From Clostridium sulfidigenes (GTDB taxonomy: Bacteria; Bacillota; Clostridia; Clostridiales; Clostridiaceae): 64,000 bases of DNA. Position numbers and translations under genes: made by a program. Location: positions 38,801 to 102,800 of the forward strand of contig NZ_JPMD01000032.1 in NCBI RefSeq assembly GCF_000732635.1, written 5' to 3'. The notes below the pieces were generated by a model, which ran no database searches, was not told where the DNA came from, and worked only from the letters and a program-made list of their open reading frames with translations. This document shows positions 27,495-36,519 of this stretch, one piece after another (positions within the stretch are counted from its first letter, which is position 1; each line of letters opens with the position of its first letter).

Positions 27495-27650
27495 ATTGTA
27501 CCACCTCACTTTCCACTGCTCAATAAACTCATACCATTTAAAGCATTTATTTTCTTTATTTAACCTATAGCTACATAAAAAAAACAGCAGAATCCTAAAA
27601 TTCTACTGCTTCTGTGTGTTCTTAATTAACTAATTTTATGGAAGATATGT
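27495..27650 (-). repeat. Dispersed terminator-promoter module, copy 5, attached to an Rpn gene
   Basis: This copy shows the native arrangement. The Rpn gene stops at 27657, its 3' flank follows, then hairpin 27582-27612 with eight T, then core, -35 TTGAGC (27523-27518), 17-base spacer and -10 TACAAT (27500-27495). It ties the module family to Rpn genes. Confidence 0.82.
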
Positions 27651-27656
27651 CTTTAA

Positions 27657-28355
27657 TTAAATATACTTCTTTAATTCCTCAATGGACTCTATATCAAACA
27701 AATCTTCATTAATTTTTTCTATCTTTTCTAATGATAATTTAAGTATTGACTCTATTATATTCTCTGGAATATCCTTAAACTTTTTCCTTAAAAGTTTTAT
27801 AGTACTTTTAGCTAAAGCATCTCTTGCTCCTTGCTTTATTCCTTCTTTTTTGCCTTCTTCTCTTCCTTCATCCCTAGCACCCTGAAGTCTACTTTTCTCA
27901 TCTCTTATAGCTTTATCTCTCATCTCAGCTAGTTGTATTAACTCTTTATCTCCACTTATGTTGTATAGAACATCCATTGCTTCCTTGATTTCAGTATCTT
28001 CCTTTTTCATTATATCTATCTCCTTTCCCTCTGGATTTATTAAAAAGCTTAACCATCTATGCAATTTATTATTATAGTCTTTCTTTGATTTTTCGAACTT
28101 CTTAAGTTCTATAAAATGAATTTCAACAATATCACTTAGTAATTTCTTTGTCATATCTTCATATAGATGATAACTACTATGAAACTTCTCATCATTAATA
28201 TAATCAAAATCTAAGATATTTATAGTTATAGTTTTATTAAGTTGATTATAATTATCTCCTTTAACTAACTGTTTTAATATCATTTTAGATAAGTAAAATA
28301 TTGTCCTTTTTAAAAGAAACTCATTGTCATATATATTCCAATGAGTAAGTTCCAC
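27657..28355 (-). CDS. Rpn-family nuclease, C-terminal part
   Basis: Continues the Rpn reading frame after an in-frame TAA: KRTIFYLSKMILKQLVKGDNYNQLNKTITINILDFDYI, the family's helical middle, a charged coiled-coil region with GARDEGREEGKKEGIKQGARDAL repeats and the usual C-terminal LSLEKIEKINEDLFDIESIEELKKYI. The putative GTG start directly abuts the stop codon and has no ribosome site, so independent translation is doubtful. Confidence 0.72.
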   Translation of the reverse strand: MELTHWNIYDNEFLLKRTIFYLSKMILKQLVKGDNYNQLNKTITINILDFDYINDEKFHSSYHLYEDMTKKLLSDIVEIHFIELKKFEKSKKDYNNKLHRWLSFLINPEGKEIDIMKKEDTEIKEAMDVLYNISGDKELIQLAEMRDKAIRDEKSRLQGARDEGREEGKKEGIKQGARDALAKSTIKLLRKKFKDIPENIIESILKLSLEKIEKINEDLFDIESIEELKKYI

Positions 28356-28652
28356 TTAACCAAATATAAAATTTGGAGTGTCACTTATATTATACTGATT
28401 TATCAGCTGTATTTCTACATTGATATGAGTACTATTTTCTGTTGTTACATTAATATCTAAAATACTTAGCTTTTCACTGGCAATTAAAGATACATTTAGT
28501 GCTTTCTCCTCTAAAGTAATACTTTTTATTTTTCCATTTCCCATGGGTTCAAGTATAGAATTTAAGAAGCTTATTAATAGCTTTTCGTTTTCTTTTACTC
28601 CAAATATTTTTTGAAATACAACATCATTTTTAGGATTTAATAATTTGTTCAT
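28356..28652 (-). CDS. Rpn-family recombination-promoting nuclease, N-terminal part
   Basis: PD-(D/E)XK nuclease of the Rpn family (formerly transposase_31). MNKLLNPKNDVVFQKIFG start, LDINVTTENSTHINVEIQLI core with Asp and the E-x-Q in place of E-x-K. In other members NQYN is followed at once by the KRTIFYLSKM-type helix. Here about 25 codons, with an in-frame TAA at the end of FIFG, interrupt the gene. TAAGGAGGAA precedes the ATG. Related remnants lie at 17.3 and 39.2 kb. Confidence 0.75.
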   Translation of the reverse strand: MNKLLNPKNDVVFQKIFGVKENEKLLISFLNSILEPMGNGKIKSITLEEKALNVSLIASEKLSILDINVTTENSTHINVEIQLINQYNISDTPNFIFG

Positions 28653-28744
28653 GTCTCAATTCCTCCTTAGTTTATTACTATTTAAATTATCGACACAAAC
28701 ATTTGTTCTTATTCTCGTTCGGAAAATATTTTATATGATTTAAC

Positions 28745-28860
28745 TTAAAATTAGAATATATAAAAAACAGTAGAATCCTGAAATTCTACTGTTTCTATGC
28801 GTTCTTAATTAACTAGTTTTATACAAGATATGGCCTTAATTAAAAATTCTTCTTTAACTA
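28745..28860 (-). repeat. Half module (terminator hairpin plus Rpn-type 3' flank)
   Basis: Hairpin 28767-28793 and the Rpn downstream flank (TTCTTAATTAACTAG...) are present; promoter half absent. It lies upstream of the Rpn start and downstream of the desulfhydrase stop, so it marks the end of another, lost Rpn copy and may terminate the desulfhydrase gene. Confidence 0.65.
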
Positions 28861-28923
28861 TTAGTTTCTATAGTTTTAACATATTTCATTCAGTGTTCAA
28901 CTCCACCATAACTTTTCAATATG

Positions 28924-29931
28924 TTAGTATTTAAATAGCTCCTTTTGAGGAAATATTCCAAAAGCCCCACCAGTATGGATAAATAAAATATTTTCATCGT
29001 TTTTAAAGTTTCCATTTTTTATTTCTTCACTTAATCCATACATGGCTTTACCTGTATAAACAGGATCTAAAATTATTCCTTCTAATTTTGCAAATTCCTT
29101 AATGAAATTTATCTCTTCTTCTCTGCTTAAAGCATATCCTTTTCCTACATATCCATCTATAATTCTTATTTCATCTTTAGACAATTCCAAATCTATATTA
29201 ATATATTTCATGGTATCTTGTACTATTTCGTAGATACGATTTTTAAAATATTCACTGTCATCACAAACATTAACACCTAAAATATCACACTTGTTTTCTA
29301 ATATTTTATTTGCTAAAAAAGTTCCTGCATAAGTACCTCCAGATCCCACAGGGAGTATAACTTTGTCAAAATGAACACCTAATTCCTGTTCCTGCTCAAT
29401 AATTTCTTTCATTGCATTATAATATCCAAATGTGCCTATTACATTTGAAGCACCTTCTGGAATAATATAGGATGTATAACCTTTTTTATCATATTCCTTC
29501 TTAATCTGTTCCATAATTTCTGATCTTGAATTTTTATATTCTTCTGCTGTTATAAAACGAATATCTGCCCCTAGAAGCTTATCTATAAATAAATTTCCAT
29601 CAGATTCAATATTACTGCTTCCTCTTAAAACAAGTACTGATTTTATCCCAAGCCTCGCTGCTACTGCTGCCGTTGCTCTACAATGGTTTGATTGGATTCC
29701 ACCGCAAGTTATAAGCACATTAGCCCCTTTATTAATAGCATCTTTTGCTGTAAATTCTAATTTTCTAATTTTGTTTCCTGATACTTCAAGTCCAGTTTGA
29801 TCATCTCTTTTTATATAAATATTGGGTCCACCTAACATTTTAGAAAACCTCTCAAGTTTTTCAATTTTAGTTGGCATATTTGCAAGTTTTATTCTTTCTG
29901 GAATTTGAATTTTGTTTAAAACATTATTCAT
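28924..29931 (-). CDS. D-cysteine desulfhydrase / ACC deaminase family PLP enzyme
   Basis: Protein of 335 aa. PLP lysine in TGLEVSGNKIRKLEF (Lys near 54), CGGIQSNHCRATAAVAARLG, LPVGSGGTYAG phosphate loop and C-terminal LFIHTGGAFGIFP. Family members degrade D-cysteine to pyruvate, H2S and ammonia or open ACC; the family cannot be split safely from motifs. In an anaerobe D-cysteine desulfhydrase is more likely. Stand-alone gene. Confidence 0.88.
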   Translation of the reverse strand: MNNVLNKIQIPERIKLANMPTKIEKLERFSKMLGGPNIYIKRDDQTGLEVSGNKIRKLEFTAKDAINKGANVLITCGGIQSNHCRATAAVAARLGIKSVLVLRGSSNIESDGNLFIDKLLGADIRFITAEEYKNSRSEIMEQIKKEYDKKGYTSYIIPEGASNVIGTFGYYNAMKEIIEQEQELGVHFDKVILPVGSGGTYAGTFLANKILENKCDILGVNVCDDSEYFKNRIYEIVQDTMKYINIDLELSKDEIRIIDGYVGKGYALSREEEINFIKEFAKLEGIILDPVYTGKAMYGLSEEIKNGNFKNDENILFIHTGGAFGIFPQKELFKY

Positions 29932-30000
29932 ATTTTGCTCATCTCCTTTAGTAATTATAAGATTGAAACGTAATTATACATAAACTCAGTGTATAATATT

Positions 30001-30140
30001 TCATTCCATATATTTTCTCAGATATTTTCCTGTATAGGATTTATCACACATTATAATATCTTCTGGTCTTCCTTCTGCTACAATCTGACCTCTACATTGA
30101 TACTTTAAATTATATACTTTATTTCCAAACCGAACAACAA
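30001..30140 (-). pseudogene. C-terminal remnant of a UvrA-type ABC protein
   Basis: The frame ends in GQIVAEGRPEDIIMCDKSYT and GKYLRKYME, the hallmark last residues of UvrA (SYTGxYLxxYL). Nothing upstream matches. A short, promoterless fragment. Confidence 0.6.
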
Positions 30141-30186
30141 TATTAAATGTTTTACATATTTATAATAATATTGTTTGACCCATTCA

Positions 30187-30310
30187 ATGATAATACATAA
30201 AAAGCAGTAGAATCCTGAAATTCTACTGCTTCTATGTGTTTTTAATTTACTAATTTTATAGAAGATATTACCTTAATTAAAGATACTGCTTTAACTTTTC
30301 TAATGGCTCT
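30187..30310 (-). repeat. Half module plus Rpn tail remnant
   Basis: Hairpin 30203-30230 and Rpn 3' flank, followed by about 40 bases matching the Rpn C-terminal codons (30270-30310). It directly abuts the GNAT stop at 30317, so it may also serve as terminator of the sugar kinase operon. Confidence 0.65.
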
Positions 30311-30316
30311 AAGATA

Positions 30317-31033
30317 CTACAGTATAATACCTGAGTTGTTAAAGTTTGCCCATGCTATATTATTGTCAATATTTCTAATCATTCTGTAAGCTATTGGCTT
30401 AAATCCACACTTAGGCCAAAAATTTGAACCACTAAGGTTTGTTATTTTCCAATCTGTTATTATGCTACTATATCCCTTTTCCTTCATAATCCTATAGCCT
30501 TCATTCATTAACTTTTTACCAACACCTCTTCCTCTTTGGGAAAGGTGAGTGCCCGCAATATGTAGCTCTACACCATTATCAGGTGCCATCAAATCTAGAG
30601 TAATAGGCTCATATACTTGAAATCCTAATTCTTTCATATCTTTTTCTGCAATAAGAATCGTCGAATCATTATCCTCTACTAGACTCTTATACCTAGCATT
30701 TATATTCATTACAAGTTCAGGTTTTACAGGTAAAAAGGTAGGTGCTGAATTGAGGCATGATAAGATTATACTGGACATATTACCCATTATTTCACTATCA
30801 TTTTCGTTAGCAAATCTAATCTCTGCATCAGATAAATTTTCAAAAACCTTGTAATCCTCCATATTCATTATTCCATATACATGATCAATAAAAAAACTTA
30901 ATCTTTGGAAGGCTTCATAGTACACCTGATTTCCTAGAGGTACAAATGTATGGTGGCTAAAGTAGCCATGTTCAAGCCATACAACAGAAACCTTTGTATA
31001 GAGCTCCCTTATAAGCTCAGAGGATTGATCAAT
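30317..31033 (-). CDS. GNAT-family N-acetyltransferase, probable ATT start
   Basis: The open frame with clear coding character begins at ATT 31033-31031, eight bases after GAGGG and next to the kinase stop (31035), and reads IDQSSELIRELYTKV. No ATG, GTG or TTG occurs before GTG 30925, which would delete 36 residues. The GNAT core is HIAGTHLSQRGRGVGKKLMNEGYRI. About 238 aa with the ATT start, 202 aa with the GTG. Last gene of the hexosamine operon; substrate perhaps an amino sugar, by context only. Confidence 0.72.
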   Translation of the reverse strand: MDQSSELIRELYTKVSVVWLEHGYFSHHTFVPLGNQVYYEAFQRLSFFIDHVYGIMNMEDYKVFENLSDAEIRFANENDSEIMGNMSSIILSCLNSAPTFLPVKPELVMNINARYKSLVEDNDSTILIAEKDMKELGFQVYEPITLDLMAPDNGVELHIAGTHLSQRGRGVGKKLMNEGYRIMKEKGYSSIITDWKITNLSGSNFWPKCGFKPIAYRMIRNIDNNIAWANFNNSGIIL

Positions 31034-31034
31034 T

Positions 31035-32108
31035 CTAATTACCCTCTATAAGTTCCCCTATTGTTTTATTCATAATATCCATTTTCCATTCAATATCACT
31101 AACTAGCTTAAACTGTGTTCTTGCTCTATGAAGATTGTGTTTCTCCTTGTGAATTTTAAAATAGGTATCTCCATTTAAATAATCCGTTAAAAATCTTATA
31201 CCACATTCAAAGGTCATAAGTTTCACAGAAAACGCCATAAGTTCAATCTCTTTTGGCACAAGTATAGGTAATACTTCATGAAAATATCCCTTTGTAAAAT
31301 ACTTAAACAGATTCATATCAAACCATATTTTTGATAAATCTGTTTCATCTTCACTTCCGCTAGAAGCTCCATATCTCAGTGCATCGCCGTAGTCATAGAG
31401 AAGTGACCCTGGCATTACTGTATCCAAATCAATTACACATACACCTTCACCTGTGTCTATATCTATCATAACATTATTCAGCTTAGTGTCATTATGGGTT
31501 ACTCTTAGAGGAATGCTTCCATCCTTCATTGCATCTAATATAATGCTTACATCTCTTCTGCGTTTTTTTACAAATTCAATTTCTTTTCCCACTTCTTCTA
31601 ATCTGCCACATTTATTATCTTCAATTGCTTTTAACAGATCCTCAAACCTGGTGGCTGTATTATGAAAATTAGGTATTGTGTCATATAATTTATCAGCAGG
31701 AAAATCAGATAACATATTTTGAAACTTACCAAAGGCCTTGGCACCATAATAAAATTGCATAGGATCTTCAACCTCATCGTAGGTCACTGCATTATCTATA
31801 AATTTATATACCCTGAAATAATCATTTTCATTGGTTTTAAAGTATTTTTCACCATCCTTAGTTTTTATTATTGTTAGTGTTTCTCTGTCAGGATTTCCTC
31901 CACTAAGAAGGATTTTTTTTCTAAGATGCTCTGTTATAGCTGAAATATTCTCCATTAAACCCTCAGGATTTTTAAACACATTACTATTGATTCTTTGCAA
32001 TATATATGGTTTTGCAATATATGTATCATTTATATATCCGTTCCCATAAGAGCTCATTTCAGCATTAATATTAAATTGTTTTAAAACCTGATGCAGTTTA
32101 TATTCCAT
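31035..32108 (-). CDS. nahK: N-acetylhexosamine 1-kinase-like phosphotransferase
   Basis: Protein of 357 aa of the APH-like kinase fold. YILQRINSNVFKNPEGLMENI is the NahK/LnpB signature. Catalytic loop RVTHNDTKLNNVMID (Asp base) near 200 and metal-binding VIDLDTVMPGSLLYDYGDALR follow. NahK phosphorylates GlcNAc/GalNAc at C1. It overlaps the nucleotidyltransferase gene by 11 bases, matching the LnpB-LnpC pair of the lacto-N-biose/galacto-N-biose route. No phosphorylase gene is nearby. Confidence 0.85.
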   Translation of the reverse strand: MEYKLHQVLKQFNINAEMSSYGNGYINDTYIAKPYILQRINSNVFKNPEGLMENISAITEHLRKKILLSGGNPDRETLTIIKTKDGEKYFKTNENDYFRVYKFIDNAVTYDEVEDPMQFYYGAKAFGKFQNMLSDFPADKLYDTIPNFHNTATRFEDLLKAIEDNKCGRLEEVGKEIEFVKKRRRDVSIILDAMKDGSIPLRVTHNDTKLNNVMIDIDTGEGVCVIDLDTVMPGSLLYDYGDALRYGASSGSEDETDLSKIWFDMNLFKYFTKGYFHEVLPILVPKEIELMAFSVKLMTFECGIRFLTDYLNGDTYFKIHKEKHNLHRARTQFKLVSDIEWKMDIMNKTIGELIEGN

Positions 32109-32943
32109 GGTATAATCCCTCTCTAATCATTTGGTTTATAGCATTTTTAACTGTAGGCAAGTCTTCTTTGTATGTAACTCCATACCACTTATCTAATGTC
32201 TCAAGGACTTTCACCTTTGCACTTTGTGTTTTAATCATATTATCAACTACTGAAGGAAGATAAAATTCATCCTTTAATGGATTTTTTAAATTCTTTAAAA
32301 ATACAGTAAATTCCTGTTCAAGGACATTAAATATATCAATGTCAAACCCCCACATGTTCATAGATACCATAGAATCAAGAGGTATTCCACTATTCTTATC
32401 AATAGATGTATGTTCCACCACACTTTTTAAATACCCTTTTTCTATTTCGCATAATCCTCGACTTACTGTGCCATTTTCAGTTAGTGTATTTTTTAGTCTA
32501 AACCCAGCCATGCACATCCCTTTATTTTGGGATAAATAATCCCCAACTATTTTGTAGGAATGGCTCCCATAGTAATCATCTGCGTTTATTACCATAAAGG
32601 GAGTTGAAACTGCACTTTTAGCACAAATCACAGCATGCCCTGTCCCCCATGGCTTCGATCTATTATTAGGGATAAAACACCCCTGAGGAATTTTGTCTAG
32701 TGTCTGAAAAGCATAATCTACATCTATTATCTTTTCAATTCTTTTGCCGATAACATGTCTAAAATCCTTTTCCATTTCTTTTTTTATAATAAAAACTACC
32801 TTTGAAAAGCCTGCTTTTACTGCATCATATATAGAAAAATCAAGTATTATTTCCCCATTTGGACCCACAGGCTCCAGCTGTTTAAGATTACCAAAACGAC
32901 TTCCCATACCAGCCGCCATTACTACTAATGTTGTTTCATTCAT
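32098..32943 (-). CDS. NDP-sugar nucleotidyltransferase (LnpC-like)
   Basis: Protein of 281 aa. N-terminal LVVMAAGMGSRFGNLKQLEPVGPNGE is the nucleotide loop, then PWGTGHAVICAK and INADDYYG (metal Asp). Predicted to turn hexosamine-1-phosphate plus NTP into NDP-sugar, downstream of the kinase encoded by the overlapping gene. Equivalent of LnpC in Bifidobacterium; specificity inferred from context. Confidence 0.87.
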   Translation of the reverse strand: MNETTLVVMAAGMGSRFGNLKQLEPVGPNGEIILDFSIYDAVKAGFSKVVFIIKKEMEKDFRHVIGKRIEKIIDVDYAFQTLDKIPQGCFIPNNRSKPWGTGHAVICAKSAVSTPFMVINADDYYGSHSYKIVGDYLSQNKGMCMAGFRLKNTLTENGTVSRGLCEIEKGYLKSVVEHTSIDKNSGIPLDSMVSMNMWGFDIDIFNVLEQEFTVFLKNLKNPLKDEFYLPSVVDNMIKTQSAKVKVLETLDKWYGVTYKEDLPTVKNAINQMIREGLYHGI

Positions 32944-33016
32944 ATTACCACCTATATTTAAATACTTTCTTTATATTCACTAGATTAATTACATTACTTA
33001 ATTACTACATGCCATT

Positions 33017-34303
33017 TTATTTTCTTAGAGTATCCAAATCAACCACCACTCCATCTGTCAGCCTAGATTGTTCTGCTGCCATTGCACAATAATGACTTTC
33101 TACGGATTTATCTACTGATGTAATGGCATTAGTGGGTTCTCCATCCTCTGCAATCATATCAATGAATTCCTCCACCATACGATTGTCTCCCCCTGCATGA
33201 CCAGAAAAATCCATTGATAGCTTAGATATATCAATTACTTCAGTTTCTTTTCCAAATGGTGTGACTTTAATAGTTTTTTCAGTCAAATCTGCAACAATTT
33301 CTCCTTTTGTACCCATAATCTTCTGATAACGTGAACCTGTAGCAGTGAATGCACACATTGTCAATGAAATGGTGGCACCATCTGTCATATTTAGGTTTAC
33401 AACCTGATGATCTACTACGTTATTATCACAGTAATATACACATCTTCCATAAGGTCCACTTTGAATTGCTTCTGTAATACTTTCTACAGTGGGATGAAGA
33501 GTCAATACATCAACAGGCCACTTTGTATTCCCCTTTGCCACACCAGTTTTTTCATTTGTTATATAAATCTTTTCTGCATCAAAGGAACAATTTGCTTTTG
33601 CTTTGCATCCGTCCATACAACGCTTTGTTGCTCCTTCTGGTGCATTTTCTTTCTTGAATAAATAGGTGCTTCCAAAGGAAGATACAGACTTACAAGTTTT
33701 ACCTGTGAGCCATAATAACAAGTCCATATCATGACAACATTTCTGTAATATCATAGGACTAGTAGTATTGGAGTTTCTCCAGTTTCCACGTACAAAACTG
33801 TGTGCTTGATGCCAGTATCCCACATTTTCAATTGCCATAACAGAAACTACATCTCCAATTATACCGCTGTCAATTACTTCTTTTAATTTTGTATAGAATG
33901 GTGTATAACGCAACACGTGACATACAACCACTTTTCTGTCACAATCATTTGCTACTTTTACAATTTCCCTACACTCATCTAGGTCTGGTGAAATTGGCTT
34001 TTCCAATAACAGGTGATAGCCTTTTCTAAGGGCCGGGATTGCTTGTCTTACATGTTCCTTGTCCTGAGTAGTAATAAACATAACATCTGCCAGCTTATCC
34101 TGAGCAATTAGTTCTTCTGCACTGCAGAAGCATGCCTTTTGTGGGATGTTATACTCCCTTGCCACATCTTCTACCTTTGCAGGATCAATGTCTGCAATTG
34201 CTACAATTTCAATTTTCTCTGGAAATAATTTAGCAGTTAATGCATAGGTGTCTTTTCCTCTACTACCTAGTCCAGCTAATGCTACCTTTAATTTTTTACT
34301 CAT
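33017..34303 (-). CDS. Gfo/Idh/MocA-family oxidoreductase
   Basis: Protein of 428 aa. Rossmann motif VALAGLGSRGKDTY, EKPISPDL (active-site Lys) and GNWRNSNTTSPMILQKCCHDMD (catalytic His). An insert with cysteines (RCMDGCKAKANC near 228-240) may bind metal. First gene of the hexosamine operon and divergent from the AraC regulator. It may oxidise a sugar or act like GH109-type NAD-dependent glycosidases. Confidence 0.85.
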   Translation of the reverse strand: MSKKLKVALAGLGSRGKDTYALTAKLFPEKIEIVAIADIDPAKVEDVAREYNIPQKACFCSAEELIAQDKLADVMFITTQDKEHVRQAIPALRKGYHLLLEKPISPDLDECREIVKVANDCDRKVVVCHVLRYTPFYTKLKEVIDSGIIGDVVSVMAIENVGYWHQAHSFVRGNWRNSNTTSPMILQKCCHDMDLLLWLTGKTCKSVSSFGSTYLFKKENAPEGATKRCMDGCKAKANCSFDAEKIYITNEKTGVAKGNTKWPVDVLTLHPTVESITEAIQSGPYGRCVYYCDNNVVDHQVVNLNMTDGATISLTMCAFTATGSRYQKIMGTKGEIVADLTEKTIKVTPFGKETEVIDISKLSMDFSGHAGGDNRMVEEFIDMIAEDGEPTNAITSVDKSVESHYCAMAAEQSRLTDGVVVDLDTLRK

Positions 34304-34552
34304 TTTATTTCCTCCTATTTACGTCTATTTTCTCCATTCATATTTTAAAAGGTATTTCTATGTGCATAGAGAAGACCTTATCTATAACTTCCATACTGTT
34401 ACATATATTGTATATGTTTTTTTAAAATCTAGCTTATACAATCATCCAGTATAATTGTTATATCATCCAAAATATCTATATGTTAAATTGTATTCTTTTG
34501 TTATATTTGCTAAAATAAATTGATAATAATGCATAAGTAAGGAGTTGGTTGT
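34304..34552. promoter_or_regulatory. Divergent promoter region, hexosamine operon / AraC gene
   Basis: A 249-base gap between divergent starts. A TATAAT-like element is not obvious on either side, but AAGGAG precedes the AraC ATG and AGGAGGAAATAAA precedes the oxidoreductase ATG. Confidence 0.4.
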
Positions 34553-35464
34553 ATGGCTTATATCAGTACTAGATTAAAAAAAGAAATTGAAATCACTGAA
34601 ATCATCACCATTCACTATTTTGAGTACTTGAAAGATTTTGTTTTCCATGGTGAGTCTCATGATTTTTGGGAATTCCTATATGTAGACAAAGGAACAGTTA
34701 TGGTACAAGCAGCCTCTGAGCATTATCAACTCCATGCTGGAGATATCATTTTTCACAGACCAAATGAATTTCACGCTGTGAAGGCAATAGGAAGGAAATC
34801 GCCTAATTTAGTGGCAATTTCATTTTTGTGCAATTCCCCTTCAATGGATTTTTTTACTGGTAAAGTTACCACACTGTCTTCTATAGAAAAAACTTTAATT
34901 GCACAAATTATTTCAGAAGCGCGCACTGCATTTTCAACTCCACTCCATATCCCTTCCATTGAACAAGTAAAACTCTCTTCCAGTGCACCTTTTGGCTCAC
35001 AACAATTGATTTTGTTGTATCTGGAACAATTTCTAATTCATATAAAGAGGCATCATTGTGATGATGAAAGAGTTAATAACCTACCTTCTTTTACAAAACA
35101 GTCTTGGGATAGCTCTAATGAATCCTATGTATTTGAACAAATTTTGCATTATTTGCAGCTACACATTTGTGAGCAAATTAAAATTTCAGATATTTGCAAT
35201 GAATTTTCTATCAGCCGTTCCACCTTACATTCACTCTTCCACAAAAATAAAAACTGTGGAGTAATTGATTATTTCATATATATGAAGATTGAGCGTGCAA
35301 AGGAAATTATTCGTGATGGGAATATGAATATCACTGAAATCGCATATTTTCTTTCTTATAATTCTTTGCAGCATTTTTCCAAACAGTTTAAAAAGTTAAC
35401 TGGAATGTCACCAACGGAATACATCTCATCTGTAAAGGGGATTTCTCAAACTTATAAGTGGTAG
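34553..35464 (+). CDS. AraC-family regulator with cupin sensor
   Basis: Protein of 303 aa. Cupin-like N-terminal half (HDFWEFLYVDKGTVMVQAASEH, LHAGDIIFHRPNEFH). AraC DNA-binding domain at about 190-290 with ISDICNEFSISRSTLHSLFHK and ITEIAYFLSYNSLQHFSKQFKKLTGMSPTEY. Divergent from the hexosamine salvage operon and a likely sugar-responsive activator of it. A hairpin terminator follows at 35460. Confidence 0.92.
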   Translation: MAYISTRLKKEIEITEIITIHYFEYLKDFVFHGESHDFWEFLYVDKGTVMVQAASEHYQLHAGDIIFHRPNEFHAVKAIGRKSPNLVAISFLCNSPSMDFFTGKVTTLSSIEKTLIAQIISEARTAFSTPLHIPSIEQVKLSSSAPFGSQQLILLYLEQFLIHIKRHHCDDERVNNLPSFTKQSWDSSNESYVFEQILHYLQLHICEQIKISDICNEFSISRSTLHSLFHKNKNCGVIDYFIYMKIERAKEIIRDGNMNITEIAYFLSYNSLQHFSKQFKKLTGMSPTEYISSVKGISQTYKW

Positions 35465-35485
35465 CCATAACGTGGCTGCCATTCT
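35460..35485 (+). terminator. AraC gene terminator
   Basis: GGTAGCCA-TAACG-TGGCTGCC hairpin overlapping the stop codon, followed by TTCTTTATTTT. Confidence 0.75.
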
Positions 35486-35556
35486 TTATTTTGCAGTATA
35501 TAAATACGACATATGGATGTCATATTCATGTGTTATAATATGATAGAGGTGAAGAT

Positions 35557-36453
35557 ATGCAAATCAACCGAATGTTTGAAATAATATACATACTTCTTGA
35601 TAAAAAAAACGTTACAGCAAGAGAACTTGCTGAGAAGTTTGAAGTTTCTAGTAGAACCATTTATCGTGATATTGAAACATTATCATCAGCAGGTATTCCT
35701 GTTTATATGACCAAAGGCAAAGGTGGCGGAATATCTATTTTAGATGAATTTGTGCTGAACAAAGCCGTACTAACCGAAGAAGAAAAATCTGATATTTTAT
35801 CCTCACTACAAGCAGTTGGTGCAATCAATTTCAATGAAACAGATTCTGCATTACAAAAATTAGGCAGCCTATTTGGAGAGAATAACTCCGATTGGATTGA
35901 AGTGGATTTTTCATCTTGGTACAATTCGGAGAAAGAATCTAAATCCTTTAATGATATTAAATCAGCAATCTTATCTAATAAAATAATGAGTTTTACTTAT
36001 TCAAGCGGAAAAGGCGAAAGAACTACACGAGAGGTAGAACCTTTAAAGCTTTGTTTTAAAGGTATGGCACGTTATTTATATGCCTATTGTACTTTAAGGC
36101 AGGATTTTCGATTTTTCAAACTAAGTCGTATAAAGGATATTGTGGTTACAGATAAACATTTTCATCGAAAAGTTATGGGGCCTATATTTAAAGCTGATAA
36201 CATGTTTAATGAGCAATATATCACTTTGAAATTAAAACTGTCTCCCCATATGGCTTTTCGAGTTTATGACGAGTTTGATAAATATACTAAAGAAGTTGAC
36301 GGCAGTTTTATAACTGAAACAATTTATCCTATGGGTGAATGGCTATTTCCTTATATAGCTTCTTTTGGTAGCCATTGCGAGGTATTAGAACCTTTTGATA
36401 TAAGAAACTCCATAAAAGAAGAAATACAAAAAATGCTGAACAATTATTTATAA
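35557..36453 (+). CDS. YafY/WYL-domain transcriptional regulator
   Basis: Protein of 298 aa. Winged helix MQINRMFEIIYILLDKKNVTARELAEKFEVSSRTIYRDIETLSSAGIP, WYL domain near 125-205 (IMSFTYSSGKGERTTREVEPLKL, RYLYAYCTLRQDFRFFKLSRI) and C-terminal extension. GAGGTGAA precedes ATG. ATGACAT-type repeats before this gene and before the GyrI-like gene suggest it controls both. Confidence 0.9.
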   Translation: MQINRMFEIIYILLDKKNVTARELAEKFEVSSRTIYRDIETLSSAGIPVYMTKGKGGGISILDEFVLNKAVLTEEEKSDILSSLQAVGAINFNETDSALQKLGSLFGENNSDWIEVDFSSWYNSEKESKSFNDIKSAILSNKIMSFTYSSGKGERTTREVEPLKLCFKGMARYLYAYCTLRQDFRFFKLSRIKDIVVTDKHFHRKVMGPIFKADNMFNEQYITLKLKLSPHMAFRVYDEFDKYTKEVDGSFITETIYPMGEWLFPYIASFGSHCEVLEPFDIRNSIKEEIQKMLNNYL

Positions 36454-36480
36454 TATGACATACTGTTGACATATTATTTG
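36450..36480 (+). promoter_or_regulatory. Repeated ATGACAT/TTGACAT boxes (possible WYL operator)
   Basis: ATGACATA...TTGACATA lies between the regulator stop and the GyrI-like gene. Related GACATA/GTCATA boxes occur upstream of the regulator near 35507-35530. The match suggests one operator type. Confidence 0.4.
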
Positions 36481-36519
36481 ATTTATTATAAATATATCAA
36501 ATATATGGAGGTAGTTAAA

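Noticed and set aside
27495..27545. Conserved peptide WYEFIEQWKVRWYNK encoded by the module
   Set aside because: The frame is broken in several copies while the -35/-10 boxes and 17-base spacing hold, so the conservation is better explained by a promoter.
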